This document shows, piece after piece, positions 27,827 to 36,627 of a stretch of DNA of 64,000 bases (position 1 is the first letter of the stretch; each line of letters opens with the position of its first letter). The notes beneath the pieces were generated by a model. It was not told where the DNA came from, did not search any database, and saw nothing but the letters and a program-made list of their open reading frames with translations. This stretch comes from an uncultured Chthonomonas sp. GTDB lineage: Bacteria; Armatimonadota; Chthonomonadetes; Chthonomonadales; CAJBBX01. Made by a program: the position numbers and the translations under genes. The stretch spans positions 1 to 64,000 of the forward strand of contig CAJBBX010000012.1 of NCBI GenBank assembly GCA_903951425.1, read 5' to 3'.

Positions 27827-28324
27827 CTACTCGCGCTGTGCCAGCTCCCGATCGCGCTCGCGGTCGGCGTCGCGCTGGGCGATGCTGTCGCGCTTGTCGT
27901 ATTCGCGCTTGCCGAGGCCCACGCCCAGCTCCACCTTGGCGTAGCCGCGCTGGAAGTAGATGGAGAGCGGGATGAGCGCGTAGCCCTTGCGGTCCACCGA
28001 GGCGGCCAGCCGGGTTATCTCGCTGCGGTGGAGCAGGAGCTTGCGCTTGCGGCGTGGCTCGGCGTTCCAGCGCGTCCCGTGGTCGTATGGGGTCACGTGC
28101 ATGTTGTAGAGCCAGACCTCGCGGCCCTCAACCTTGGCGAAGGCGTCGACGAGGTTGGCCTGCCGGCCGCGAATCGACTTCACCTCTGTTCCCATAAGCG
28201 CCAGGCCGGCGTCATAGGTCTCTACGATGGTGTAGTCGTGCCGCGCCTTGCGGTTCTGGATGGCCAGGTGCTTGGCGTTGGGGTCTCGGACCTCGGGTTG
28301 TGCGGGCTGCTTTGGCTTCTTCAT
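27827..28324 (-). CDS. smpB: SsrA-binding protein SmpB
   Basis: SmpB binds tmRNA and brings it to stalled ribosomes for trans-translation in the cytoplasm. The 165-residue protein carries the family core in order: NRKARHDYTIVETYDAGL, GTEVKSIRGRQANLVDAF, WLYNMHVTPYDHGTRWN and RKRKLLLHRSEI. It ends with a basic/acidic tail (KREYDKRDSIAQRDADRE), as usual. ATG 28324 (MKKPKQPAQP) is chosen; upstream codons give an implausible extension. A consensus extended -10 element precedes it at 28371-28379. The tmRNA gene itself is not seen in the window. Confidence 0.97.
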   Translation of the reverse strand: MKKPKQPAQPEVRDPNAKHLAIQNRKARHDYTIVETYDAGLALMGTEVKSIRGRQANLVDAFAKVEGREVWLYNMHVTPYDHGTRWNAEPRRKRKLLLHRSEITRLAASVDRKGYALIPLSIYFQRGYAKVELGVGLGKREYDKRDSIAQRDADRERDRELAQRE

Positions 28325-28370
28325 GGGATGGGCGCTCCGTGACGCCGGCGGCAAGGGGCCGTAGAGGGTG

Positions 28371-28379
28371 ATTATATCA
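28371..28379 (-). promoter_or_regulatory. Extended -10 promoter element for smpB
   Basis: The minus strand reads TGATATAAT, an exact extended -10 (TGn-TATAAT), ~47 bp upstream of the smpB ATG. It stands out in very GC-rich surroundings. No -35 is visible at 17 bp, which extended -10 promoters can lack. Transcription should start near 28364. Confidence 0.6.
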
Positions 28380-28504
28380 CGCATGCGGCCGAGCGGGGCC
28401 ATGCTCAGGCCCAAGGCTACTACGCGGGGAACCGCAACCGCGTTGCAGTGCGTCTAGTCAAGCGTGGCGCGACGGTGGGCGCCATAGAAAGGTTGAGTTC
28501 ACCC

Positions 28505-29263
28505 ATGGCGTACCGGCGGCGTGCATTCACGCTCATCGAGCTACTCGTTGTGATCGCGATTATTGCCATACTGGCGGCGATCCTCTTCCCGGTCTTCGCG
28601 CAGGCGCGCGAGCGCGCGCGGCAGATCGCCTGCCTCTCCAACGCCAAGCAGCTCGGCCTCGGCAACGCCATGTACATCCAGGACTACGACGAGACGGTCC
28701 TGCCCTCGACAAACTACGGCGTGCCCACTTCGGACCCGCTACGCGTCTGGCCGCCTGTGGTGCAACCCTACGTCAAGAACACGGGCGTCTTCCTTTGCCC
28801 CGGCGCCGCGGGCTCCAGGTACACCGACGGCTGGGCCAACCGCGGCCTCTCGCCGATCGGCTACAACATGCTGACGGGGTATGACCCGCTGGGCGTCGAG
28901 GCCCCCACCAGCGTGGCGAGCCTGGCCGGCATCGACGAGCCGTCGCGCACCGTGCTGCTGGGCGACACAGCCAACGGACCCACGGCAAGCAAATACCGCG
29001 GCTACGTCTTCGACCCGATGAACGGCAAGGTGAACGCCTCCGATGTGCGCCTCTCCACGCCGCTGGTGTCCGACACCGACCTCGTGGCCGGCAGCCCTCT
29101 GGCTCCGGCGCAGCTCAAGCCGCTCTACTGCCGCCACTTCCGCGACGGCCAGAACCACGGCGCCGCCAGCCTCATCTTCGCCGACGGCCACGCCAAGAGC
29201 TACACGGCCGCGGCGATCCTGGCGCAGGACGGCGGCGCGAACCTGATCTGGCGCTTCCGGTAA
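28505..29263 (+). CDS. Type-IV-pilin-like secreted protein (DUF1559-like)
   Basis: A 252-residue pseudopilin-like protein. A short basic leader (MAYRRRA) is followed by the prepilin methylation/cleavage segment FTLIELLVV with Glu5 and a long hydrophobic helix, then [14 protein letters not shown]. The rest has DUF1559 hallmarks: [21 protein letters not shown], a middle cysteine pair, and [10 protein letters not shown] near the end. The residue before the cleavage site is Ala rather than Gly, as in the two paralogues here. It would be processed by a prepilin peptidase and displayed outside the cell. ATG 28505 gives the normal leader length. Two paralogues lie at 38313 and 40384. Confidence 0.88.
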   Translation: MAYRRRAFTLIELLVVIAIIAILAAILFPVFAQARERARQIACLSNAKQLGLGNAMYIQDYDETVLPSTNYGVPTSDPLRVWPPVVQPYVKNTGVFLCPGAAGSRYTDGWANRGLSPIGYNMLTGYDPLGVEAPTSVASLAGIDEPSRTVLLGDTANGPTASKYRGYVFDPMNGKVNASDVRLSTPLVSDTDLVAGSPLAPAQLKPLYCRHFRDGQNHGAASLIFADGHAKSYTAAAILAQDGGANLIWRFR

Positions 29264-29381
29264 GTTCGGCTACCTGACCCCGGCGCGCCGCCGAGGCAGG
29301 ATTCCGAGGGCTCCATGGCTGACCTAAGGGCGTGAACGCGCCCGGGCGTATGGTCACGCCCGGCCACCCAAGGAGAGACAT

Positions 29382-30530
29382 ATGAGCGACCAGAAGGTGC
29401 GGTTCGGCGTCATCGGCACAGGCGGCATGGGGTCGGGACACTGCAACCACATGAACCAGGTGCCCGGCGCCGAACTGACCGCGGTCTGCGACATCGACCC
29501 GGATACGCTGGCCGCCGTCTCGGCCAAGCACGAGGTACCGGCCTTCGCGCAGCCCGAACTGCTGCTGGACAGCGGCCTGGTGGATGCCGTCGTCATCGCC
29601 ACGCCCCACTACTTCCATCCGCCCATCGCCGTCGAGGCGTTCAGCCGCGGCATCCACGTCCTCTCGGAGAAGCCCATCGGGGTGACCGTTTCGGCGGCCG
29701 ACCAGATGATCGCCGCAGCTGAGGCCTCGCGATGCAAGTTCGGCGTCATGTACCAGATGCGCTCATTGGGCAGCACGAAGCTGGCCAAGCAGCTCATCGA
29801 CGACGGACGGCTGGGCGAGCTGTACCGCACCTCCATGGTGCTGGGCTGGTACCGGAGCCAGGCCTACTACAACTCCGGCGGCTGGCGCGCGACGTGGACC
29901 GGCGAGGGCGGCGGCGTGCTCATCAACCAGGCGCCGCACTTCCTGGACCTCTTCGCCTACCTCGGCGGCATGCCCGTGAAGATGACGGGCTCGACGCGCA
30001 CGCGCATCCACGACATCGAGGTGGAGGACGAGGCCTACGCCATGCTGGAGTACGCCTCCGGGGCCCACGGCTACCTCTACGCTACCACGACAGAGTCGCC
30101 CAGCTACGAGCAGTTCGAGTTCTGCGGCAACAAGGGGAAGATCCAGATCCAGAATGGCGCCATCCGCTTCTGGGAGACCAAGGGCGGCATCCGGGAGCAC
30201 TCGGCTGCGGCAGCGCAGATGTGGGAGGTTCCCGAGTCGCCGGAGGTGACCCTGGAGGTTCCGACGGGGCAGGGGCGCCACATCGAGATAACCGAGAACT
30301 TCGTGCGGGCCATCCTGTACGGCGAGGAGTTGCTCTCGCCGGGCCGCGACGGGCTCATGGCCGTGGAGCTGATCGACGGACTGATCATGGCGGGGCAGAC
30401 GGGCGAGCCCGTGACGCTGCCGGTGGACCGGGCGCGTTACGACGCCGTCATCGCGGAGCTTCAGTCAAGCTCCAAGGCTAAGGCCGAGGTGAACGCCCAG
30501 CGTGTGACGGACCCGCACTACACGACCTGA
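29382..30530 (+). CDS. Gfo/Idh/MocA-family oxidoreductase
   Basis: A 382-residue NAD(P)-dependent dehydrogenase of the glucose-fructose/inositol dehydrogenase fold, predicted cytoplasmic (no signal peptide). The Rossmann motif GVIGTGGMGSGH lies at the N-terminus. SEKPIGV is the EKP motif with the active-site Lys. GGGVLINQAPHFLDLF contains the H..D pair typical of inositol-dehydrogenase-like members. ATG 29382 follows AAGGAGAG. It is a single gene with a strong hairpin after its stop. The substrate, probably a cyclitol or sugar, is not determinable. Confidence 0.9.
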   Translation: MSDQKVRFGVIGTGGMGSGHCNHMNQVPGAELTAVCDIDPDTLAAVSAKHEVPAFAQPELLLDSGLVDAVVIATPHYFHPPIAVEAFSRGIHVLSEKPIGVTVSAADQMIAAAEASRCKFGVMYQMRSLGSTKLAKQLIDDGRLGELYRTSMVLGWYRSQAYYNSGGWRATWTGEGGGVLINQAPHFLDLFAYLGGMPVKMTGSTRTRIHDIEVEDEAYAMLEYASGAHGYLYATTTESPSYEQFEFCGNKGKIQIQNGAIRFWETKGGIREHSAAAAQMWEVPESPEVTLEVPTGQGRHIEITENFVRAILYGEELLSPGRDGLMAVELIDGLIMAGQTGEPVTLPVDRARYDAVIAELQSSSKAKAEVNAQRVTDPHYTT

Positions 30531-30551
30531 CAGATCTCGGCAACATGAACA

Positions 30552-30587
30552 GCGGCCCCGCCTCCCATTGCGGAGAGGCGGGGCCGC
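30552..30587. terminator. Strong bidirectional hairpin terminator
   Basis: Perfect 13-bp arms GCGGCCCCGCCTC (30552-30564) and GAGGCGGGGCCGC (30575-30587) with a 10-nt loop, followed by CGTTGCTTTT. It sits between the stop of the dehydrogenase at 30530 and the stop of the convergent barrel gene at 30639. Confidence 0.8.
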
Positions 30588-30638
30588 CGTTGCTTTTGGG
30601 CTATCCGGGGGCGATCCGCCCGGCAGCGTGGAGCTATC

Positions 30639-31193
30639 TTAGAAGGCGTAGCCCAGTGCGCCGCGAAGCATGGACGGCGTGCCCTGGTCGTTGCCCTTGG
30701 CCAGCATGTCGTACCGTAGCTCAGCGGACAGCTTGCTGTTCAGCTTGGCGCCGAAGATGAGGCCGATGCCGAAGCGGGTTACCCACGGCTGGCCCTGGCC
30801 CATGACATCGCTCTTGTAGGTGCCGGCGATCAGGCTGAAGCCGGCGTACGGGGTGAGGGCGCCGTCCTCCTCGAAGGTGTAGATCTGATCGAGGGAGAAG
30901 GGGATGTACTGGAACGACTTGTCCATGTTGGCGCCGTGGTACACGAAGTCCGCGGTCACGTTGGTGCTCCAGCTCTCGCCGTTGAACAGGCTCGGGACGC
31001 CGGGCAACGCATACTGGAGGCCGAGGGACGGGCCGCCGTCGTTGGCGAGCTTGTGGGCGTCGCCGGTAGTGGACAGGTACGCACCGACCCGGAGCGTAAG
31101 CGGACCGGCGTTGGCTGTGGCCGAAGCGCCGATGACCAGTACGGCGGCGATCAGCGCCACTGCGCCCTTCATAAGGAACGAATTCTTCTTCAT
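30639..31193 (-). CDS. Small outer-membrane beta-barrel-like protein
   Basis: A 184-residue exported protein. The signal peptide is MKKNSFLMKGAVALIAAVLV plus ASATANA, with AxA cleavage. The mature part alternates short polar and hydrophobic strands (LRVGAYLSTTGD, SWSTNVTADFVYHG, LTPYAGFSLIAGTYKS). It ends GALGYAF, the terminal Phe typical of outer-membrane proteins inserted by BamA. That implies a diderm envelope. ATG 31193 follows AAAGGAG. The ~150-residue mature size fits an 8-strand barrel. Function is unknown. Confidence 0.7.
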   Translation of the reverse strand: MKKNSFLMKGAVALIAAVLVIGASATANAGPLTLRVGAYLSTTGDAHKLANDGGPSLGLQYALPGVPSLFNGESWSTNVTADFVYHGANMDKSFQYIPFSLDQIYTFEEDGALTPYAGFSLIAGTYKSDVMGQGQPWVTRFGIGLIFGAKLNSKLSAELRYDMLAKGNDQGTPSMLRGALGYAF

Positions 31194-31314
31194 GCGACAA
31201 GCTCCTTTCCCATTGTGTGGGAAGCTATGCTGCGAGAGCCGAACCCTGATGCGTACACAAGCGCGCCGGGCCAAAGCTCCCGTCGGACGGGCCGATCGCC
31301 GGCCACTCTCTGTT

Positions 31315-31325
31315 ATTCTATCATA
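31315..31325 (-). promoter_or_regulatory. Candidate -10 region in the divergent spacer
   Basis: The 206-bp spacer between the barrel gene and the divergent hydrolase contains one AT-rich island, TATTCTATCATA. The minus strand reads TATGATAGAAT, offering TATGAT or TAGAAT as -10 for the barrel gene. No good -35 was found, so this is weak. Confidence 0.3.
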
Positions 31326-31399
31326 CGGACGACCGGACGGACCTCCGGTTCCGGTCATTTGCCTCAGGATGCCGTACTACAGCGAAGGAGTCGCGCCAA

Positions 31400-32221
31400 A
31401 TGGAACCCCTGATCACCGGTCGAGCCCTGGTCTCCGACATCGACTCATACGATCCGCCGACCGGGTCGGTAGCCTTCTGGTGGCTCGGACAGAACGGATT
31501 CGTGCTCAAGGGTGCGGGATGCGTGCTGTACATCGACGCCTACCTGGCGCCGGACCAGAGCCGCCGGACGCCGCCTCTGGTGCATCCGAGCCGGGTGACC
31601 CATGCCGATGCGTTCCTGGGTACGCACGACCACTCGGACCACGTGGATCGCGTCTCGCTGCCGGGCCTGATGCAAGCCTCGGCGCAGGCGAAGCTGGTCG
31701 TCTCCAAAGTGACGGCCGGTGCGCTGGTCCGCGACGGATATGATGCGGCGCGCGTCGTCGGCATCAGCGAGGGCGACTGGGTCCAGGTGGGCGCCGCGCG
31801 CATCGGCGCCATACGGGCCGCCCATGAGTTCCTCGACATGAGCGCGGATCTGGGCTACCCGCACCTGGGCTTTGTCATCCAGCTGAACGGCGCGACGATC
31901 TACCACGCCGGTGACGGGGTGCCCTGGGAGGGCCTCCGGGCGGCCGTGGCCGCATGCCGGCCGGATGCCGTCTTCGTGCCCATCAACGGCCGCGACGCCG
32001 CCAGGTACCGGTCGGGCTGCATCGGCAACTTCACCTTTCAGGAGGCGGTGGACCTGGTCGGCGAGGTCCGCCCGCGCCTGGCTGTCCCCATGCACTACGA
32101 CATGTTCGCCGGCAACAGCGAGCAGGTCGACCGGTTCACGGACTACCTGGACGCCAAGTACCCCGGCATCCCCTGGTGGGTCGGTAGCCCCGGCGAGCGC
32201 GGTCTGGTGCAGTCGGCGTAG
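31400..32221 (+). CDS. Metallo-beta-lactamase-fold hydrolase, UlaG-like
   Basis: A 273-residue MBL-fold metal-dependent hydrolase of the COG2220/UlaG-like group. The metal-binding motif THDHSDH gives His76, His78, Asp80 and His81; further likely ligands are His near AAHEF and Asp in HAGDG, and a late MHYDMFAGN. UlaG itself is an L-ascorbate-6-phosphate lactonase, but members act on varied substrates, so this call stays at family level. No signal peptide. ATG 31400 follows GAAGGAG. It is convergent with the next gene, only 3 bp separating the stops. Confidence 0.82.
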   Translation: MEPLITGRALVSDIDSYDPPTGSVAFWWLGQNGFVLKGAGCVLYIDAYLAPDQSRRTPPLVHPSRVTHADAFLGTHDHSDHVDRVSLPGLMQASAQAKLVVSKVTAGALVRDGYDAARVVGISEGDWVQVGAARIGAIRAAHEFLDMSADLGYPHLGFVIQLNGATIYHAGDGVPWEGLRAAVAACRPDAVFVPINGRDAARYRSGCIGNFTFQEAVDLVGEVRPRLAVPMHYDMFAGNSEQVDRFTDYLDAKYPGIPWWVGSPGERGLVQSA

Positions 32222-32224
32222 GGG

Positions 32225-32899
32225 CTACGGGACGGGGCCGCCGGGTCGCGTGCGCACGCGGAGTATCAGCTCCTTGCCCTGCACAGTCGCCGCGACCACC
32301 GTCAGGCCGTTCTTGGCGGCGCGGGCGCCCAGCGCGTCGGTCACCTCATCGGCCAGGCGCTGGGCTATCGATGCCGGAATGCTCAGCCGACCGAGGGAGA
32401 GGCCCGAGATATCGAACCGTACCCCTCCGTCGGCGGCGACGCGAGGCTTCAGGTCGACCGCGAGCGTGACGGCGAGGGCGCCCACAGCACGCTTGGCCGA
32501 GGCCGTCATCTTGCCGCCGGCGATGCGGACTGCGGGGTCGGAGAGGCCGTGCGCGGCCAGGCCCGAGGTGGCGTTGCCCTTCTCGATCAACATCAAGTTG
32601 ATGGCGTCCTCGTTCAGGACCACCTCGCCCTCACGCCTCTGGCCCGCCTTGGACGCCTCCTGCAACTCCTGGGTGTTGCGCTCTGCCTGATCGAGGTTGC
32701 GCCGCGCGGCCGTCTTCTGGGTATCGGTGAGGGTAGCCGGGTCGACGCCAGGCGCGAAGATGAGCGCCACAGTCAGCATGATGGCGAACACGGCGACGCC
32801 GATGGCGACGAAGCACCCGCCCCGGAGGTTCTCCTTGGAGGAGCGTTGTCGGCGGCTACGCCTGGGGCCCCGGAAGTCGGGGAGAACAGATTCGGGCAT
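32225..32899 (-). CDS. Membrane-anchored protein of unknown function
   Basis: A 224-residue protein with a basic, arginine-rich cytoplasmic start, one membrane helix at ~29-48 (CFVAIGVAVFAIMLTVALIF), a charged helical stalk (~55-90) and a C-terminal extracytoplasmic domain. The VVLNEDAINLMLIEK segment and layout recall YpmS/DUF2140-type proteins, but the match is by eye and weak. It is the last gene of a minus-strand run; Ppx lies 31 bp upstream. Confidence 0.55.
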   Translation of the reverse strand: MPESVLPDFRGPRRSRRQRSSKENLRGGCFVAIGVAVFAIMLTVALIFAPGVDPATLTDTQKTAARRNLDQAERNTQELQEASKAGQRREGEVVLNEDAINLMLIEKGNATSGLAAHGLSDPAVRIAGGKMTASAKRAVGALAVTLAVDLKPRVAADGGVRFDISGLSLGRLSIPASIAQRLADEVTDALGARAAKNGLTVVAATVQGKELILRVRTRPGGPVP

Positions 32900-32930
32900 G
32901 ATGCAACTCTCCTGGGTCGGGTTCGCCGCC

Positions 32931-33845
32931 CTACGCTCCGAAGCGGTCGAACAGCAGGCCCCAGCGGAGGCCCCTGCAGCTGATCTCGACGCTCTGGGCC
33001 CCGGCCAGCGCGATGGCCTGGCTCATGATGATGGCGCCGCCCAGGATCACGTCGGCGCGGGCGGGGTCGAGCCCGGCGATGGCGCGCCGCTGTTCTACGG
33101 TTGCGCCGGAGTAGAGGCGGATCTGGCCCGCCACGGCTGTGGCGCTGAGATGCAGTCCGTGGAGGTCGGCAAGGCTCCCGCCGACAGCCGACAGCTCCAC
33201 CGAACCCATGTTAGTAGCGGTTCCGCCCACGGCCACGAGCCGAACGCCGGCGCCCGGCGCCGGGAACGCCTGCAGCGTCTCCGCGGCGGCGGACGTGGCC
33301 TCCTGCAGCTGCGCTATGGTGGGAGGGTCCCCGCGCAGGTGGGCCTCGGTAAGCCGCACCGCGCCCAGGCGCAGGCTCTGACGAGCATCGATGGAGCCTT
33401 CGGCGTGACCCACGATCAGCTCGGTGCTGCCGCCGCCGATATCCATGACCATGAGCGGCGCGGCGTGGCGCCATCGGGCGTCGGAACGGACGGCCAGGTA
33501 GGAGAGCCTTGCCTCCTCGGTGCCGTCGATGGCCTCGACCTGGAGGCCCAGCTCGGCCGCACGGGCGATGAACTCGTTGCGGTTGGCGGCGTCGCGCAGG
33601 GCAGAAGTGCCGACGCACGCGGCCCGCATGATCTCGTGTTGCGCACAGAGGCCCGCCACCTCCGCCAGCGCCTCCAGTGTGCGGCGCATGGCGACCTCGC
33701 GAAGGCGGCCCGCATGGATGCCCTCACCCAGGCGCGCGGCCCAGGCGCGCTCCTCCAGCAGACGCGGGGCGCACCCGCCGCCACGCTCCACAAGGAGGGC
33801 CTTGACCGTGTTCGAGCCGATATCGACCGCGGCTACACGCTCCAT
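32931..33845 (-). CDS. Ppx/GppA-family phosphatase
   Basis: A 304-residue member of the exopolyphosphatase/guanosine-pentaphosphate phosphatase family, an ASKHA-fold enzyme that removes phosphate from polyphosphate or pppGpp in the cytoplasm. The phosphate-1 loop is AVDIGSNTVKALLVE at the N-terminus and the phosphate-2 motif is MVMDIGGGSTELIVG. GTSALRDAANR and AVGGTATNM are further family marks. At ~300 residues it is the short form lacking the C-terminal HD-type extension of E. coli Ppx. ATG 33845 (MERVAAVDIG) is chosen; the 55 residues upstream overlap the zinc-ribbon gene and look spurious. Whether it uses polyphosphate or pppGpp cannot be told. Confidence 0.9.
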   Translation of the reverse strand: MERVAAVDIGSNTVKALLVERGGGCAPRLLEERAWAARLGEGIHAGRLREVAMRRTLEALAEVAGLCAQHEIMRAACVGTSALRDAANRNEFIARAAELGLQVEAIDGTEEARLSYLAVRSDARWRHAAPLMVMDIGGGSTELIVGHAEGSIDARQSLRLGAVRLTEAHLRGDPPTIAQLQEATSAAAETLQAFPAPGAGVRLVAVGGTATNMGSVELSAVGGSLADLHGLHLSATAVAGQIRLYSGATVEQRRAIAGLDPARADVILGGAIIMSQAIALAGAQSVEISCRGLRWGLLFDRFGA

Positions 33846-33859
33846 GCCGGCCTGGCCGG

Positions 33860-34102
33860 TCAGCCCTGCAGCCCGCAACAGCCGCCGCAGCCCCCATTGC
33901 GGGAGTTGATGCCGCACCCCGCGGCATCGGACGATGGCGTGCCGCAGGGCGTCAGGTTCCTGCCCACCGCGAAGGCCGAGATCATGCGGCCTACATCGGC
34001 GCCGCCGCACTCGGGGCAGGCCGGGGCAGGCGCAGCTGCGCTACGCTGGAGGCTCTCAAAGATATGGCTGCAGGCGGAGCAGCGGTACTCAAAGATCGGC
34101 AT
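33860..34102 (-). CDS. FmdB-family zinc ribbon protein
   Basis: An 80-residue protein starting MPIFEYRCSACSHIFE, the standard opening of the FmdB/CxxC_CxxC_SSSS family, with a second knuckle CPEC at ~30. The tail is Gly/Cys-rich (GCGINSRNGGCGGCCG), more cysteines than usual. ATG 34102 follows GGGAGAG; a GTG at 34111 is less likely. It ends 14 bp before ppx and starts 30 bp after the uroD-like gene, so it belongs to the same transcript. FmdB was first named in a formamidase operon; the molecular role is still unclear. Confidence 0.8.
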   Translation of the reverse strand: MPIFEYRCSACSHIFESLQRSAAAPAPACPECGGADVGRMISAFAVGRNLTPCGTPSSDAAGCGINSRNGGCGGCCGLQG

Positions 34103-34132
34103 ATGCGGCACTCTCCCAGCGCGGCCCCGGCA

Positions 34133-35248
34133 TCAGCCGAAAGTCGCGCGCATCTTCTCGCAATAGTAGCGGACCATGTCGAACTCGGCGTCCGGTGCGA
34201 TCCGGTGGTCGGGGCATGGGATGAACCCGCCCAGATCGATGATCGCCTTCAGGCGCTCCACTTCGGCGTCCACGGCGGCGCGGTCCAGGGCGAAGACGCG
34301 CTTGTCCATGCCGCCTACTCCGCGCATGTCGCGGCCGTACTTCTCGCGCCAGGGCGTCAGGCTCGCCTGCCAGGTGCCGACCTCGATGGGGAACATGGTG
34401 TTGACCCCGTTCTCCAGCCAGATGGGCGCCAGGGCGTCGATCTTTCCGTCACAGTCCAGTGATACGATGTCGAGGCCGTGCTTGTTAACCAGTTCGGTGA
34501 TCCGGCGGTAGTGGGGCCCGATCTTCTGCCGGAAGATGCGCGGCGCGATCAGCGGTCCGTTCTTGAAGCAGATATCCTCCCAGAAGTGGGCGAAGTCGCA
34601 CCTGGCCCCGGCGGCCAGGGCGGCCTCGACGCAACGGTAACAGAGGTCTCCCACTGTGTCGACGATCTCGGTGAAGAGGTCGGGATCGTCGGAGTAGAGG
34701 TAGGCCGATCCCTCGACGCCGATCCAGTTGCGGATCTGGCCGTAGAGGCTGCCGCAATGGAGCCCGATGGGTGCGTCGCGCTCGGAGGGGTCGGGCATGG
34801 CCGCGCAGGCCTCGGCGGGGACGCGGTCGGCGTGCCACTGCAGGCGCGGCACGTAGTGCTCTTCCCAGGCGGCGCGATCCTTGAGCAGGTGGTCGATCTC
34901 GGCAGGGATGGAGCCGGTATCGGGCTTCTGGAGGATGATCATCCCGTCGCCGTTGAGGACCGCGCGGGAGCCGTCCGCGTACTCCTCGACCACACGGGCC
35001 TCAAACGCAGGCCGCAGGCCGGTGTTCGGGTAGACCATGCACTGCCAGTTGAAGTCGAAACCGAGCTTGGCCGCCAGCGCGGCGTCCACCGCGTTGCCGT
35101 CGCCGTAGCCCGTGATCTCGTCGGTGGTCAGGTGGCCCTCGTCGCGCCACTTCTCCAGCGTCTCGCCCCAGTAGCCGAAGTGGACCAGTGGGAGGCGGTC
35201 GTAGGGCTGGTAACGCAGGATGGCCAGGGCTCGTTCGCGGTTCGTCAT
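34133..35248 (-). CDS. Uroporphyrinogen-decarboxylase-family protein
   Basis: A 371-residue TIM-barrel protein of the URO-D/MtaA superfamily. Typical segments are MTNRERALAILRYQPYDRLP at the start, a middle FAHFWEDICFKNGPLIAPRIF, and the C-terminal GGFIPCPDHRIAPD with Cys and His that may bind metal or a methylated cofactor. True heme-pathway HemE has a different N-terminal arginine motif. This branch is more like corrinoid/methyltransferase relatives often found near carbohydrate genes. ATG 35248 follows GAGGTGA. It lies between a propeller gene (60 bp upstream) and the FmdB gene. The substrate is unknown. Confidence 0.82.
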   Translation of the reverse strand: MTNRERALAILRYQPYDRLPLVHFGYWGETLEKWRDEGHLTTDEITGYGDGNAVDAALAAKLGFDFNWQCMVYPNTGLRPAFEARVVEEYADGSRAVLNGDGMIILQKPDTGSIPAEIDHLLKDRAAWEEHYVPRLQWHADRVPAEACAAMPDPSERDAPIGLHCGSLYGQIRNWIGVEGSAYLYSDDPDLFTEIVDTVGDLCYRCVEAALAAGARCDFAHFWEDICFKNGPLIAPRIFRQKIGPHYRRITELVNKHGLDIVSLDCDGKIDALAPIWLENGVNTMFPIEVGTWQASLTPWREKYGRDMRGVGGMDKRVFALDRAAVDAEVERLKAIIDLGGFIPCPDHRIAPDAEFDMVRYYCEKMRATFG

Positions 35249-35307
35249 GGTCTGGATCACCTCGGGCTATGCAGGTCGGGGATGCCCCGCCGGTTCATCG
35301 TACCCCG

Positions 35308-36627
35308 CTAGCGGCTGTCGACGGTAGGGCCTCCCTGCGGGACGCGGCGCAGGGCAGGCGGCTCGTCGCGCGTCAGGTCGCCCACAGGCACGGTGCAGAG
35401 GGAGCGCACCCCGCTGAAGGCCGCGTCGAAGCAGAGCGTCGAGCCCGGGCGGTCCCAGCGCGGGTGCAGGTCGGCCACCCAGTGGTGGCGGATGTCGGTC
35501 CCCACGAACTGCCTCGGGTGCCGCACTCGCAGGATATCGTGGCGCGTGCCGGTCTCCATGTCGAGCAGGATGAGCGTCTGGAGTCGCCGCCGATCCGGGT
35601 ACGTGTCGGTGACCATCCAGCGGCCGCTGTGGGCGAACGAGGGGTGGCCGTCGCTGGTGAGCAGCTCGGGACCCACGGGCTCAGGCGCGCCACCGCCGTC
35701 GGTGAACTGGTAGTAGTGGTCGCGAGCGCCGCCGGCCGAGGCGTAGGCGACCAGCCGGCCGGGATCGCGCCAGCCCACATGCGAGACCATGTCGACGGCC
35801 GGGAAGCGATAGAGCCCCGAGCCGTCGATGCCGCAGGCGTACATGCGGGTCCAACGGCGGCCGTCCGGCGTAGTCCAGCGGTGGAAGAACTTGAACCTTT
35901 CGCCGGATGGCGCGAACTGGCAGTGCGTTACCCAGTGGACCGCGCCCTGCATGGTCGGCTCCGGTTCCATGGCGGCCAGGTCGGCGACCGAGTAGAGCAG
36001 GTCGCAGCGGCCGTCGGAGGTGCGCATGGCCCAGACGCCGTGGCTCGCCGGCGCGGCGCTGGCGGCTTCGGGGTCGGTGCCGTTGGCGTATCCGTAGCCC
36101 GACATGGCGCGGTTGGAGCGGACGAAGTCATGCGAGACGGCCCACGCGCCATCGGGCGAGACGGCTGCGATGGGCCGAGGAAGGCGGGCGACCTCGTTGC
36201 CTCCGGGGTCCAGCGCGCGCGCCACGTGGCCGGAGCCGTCGAAGTCGTTGAAGATCACGTTGCCGGTTCTGCCCAACCACTGGAGCATGGCGCCCTGGTG
36301 CCAGTTCCAGGCCCGCGTCGAGCCGATGCGCCGGTACTCCATCCACCCCTCGCCGCAGAAAAGGCCGATCTCCGCCTCGTCATCCGGTCGCGGCATCCGG
36401 CGTTGGATGGTCTCCTTGTGCGCCGCCAGGAGGCTGTTGTCGGGCGAGAAGGGGGTCTTGTCGTGGAAGCCGAAGAAGCATCCCTCTCGGACGGAGATGG
36501 GCGCGGCGCTGGTCTGGGCCGGGGTTGGCGCCAGGTCCATGAGCAGCAGGTAGAGGTCGCGCACCTTGCGCTTGAGGCGGTAGTTCCGCTTGATGCGTTC
36601 GTAGATGAGCCGCTCCAGGGCGTTCAC
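35308..36627 (-). CDS. Cytoplasmic beta-propeller-like protein
   Basis: A 439-residue protein without signal peptide. It starts with a basic helix (LERLIYERIKRNYRLKRKVRD), then repeated beta-strand units such as AAVSPDGAWAVSHD, CQFAPSGERFKFFHRW and HPSFAHSGRWMVTDTYPD, as in WD40/TolB-type propellers. FFGFHDKTPFSPD and WNWHQGAMLQWLG are its most distinctive stretches. The GTG start at 36627 overlaps the TGA of the glycosyltransferase (GTGA), so the two are translationally coupled. The partner suggests a role in surface polysaccharide assembly. I cannot name the family. Confidence 0.65.
   Translation of the reverse strand: MNALERLIYERIKRNYRLKRKVRDLYLLLMDLAPTPAQTSAAPISVREGCFFGFHDKTPFSPDNSLLAAHKETIQRRMPRPDDEAEIGLFCGEGWMEYRRIGSTRAWNWHQGAMLQWLGRTGNVIFNDFDGSGHVARALDPGGNEVARLPRPIAAVSPDGAWAVSHDFVRSNRAMSGYGYANGTDPEAASAAPASHGVWAMRTSDGRCDLLYSVADLAAMEPEPTMQGAVHWVTHCQFAPSGERFKFFHRWTTPDGRRWTRMYACGIDGSGLYRFPAVDMVSHVGWRDPGRLVAYASAGGARDHYYQFTDGGGAPEPVGPELLTSDGHPSFAHSGRWMVTDTYPDRRRLQTLILLDMETGTRHDILRVRHPRQFVGTDIRHHWVADLHPRWDRPGSTLCFDAAFSGVRSLCTVPVGDLTRDEPPALRRVPQGGPTVDSR

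Noticed and set aside
34133-35248. HemE of heme synthesis
   Set aside because: The conserved N-terminal HemE arginine/aspartate signature is not seen, and no other heme genes are nearby, so only a superfamily call is made.
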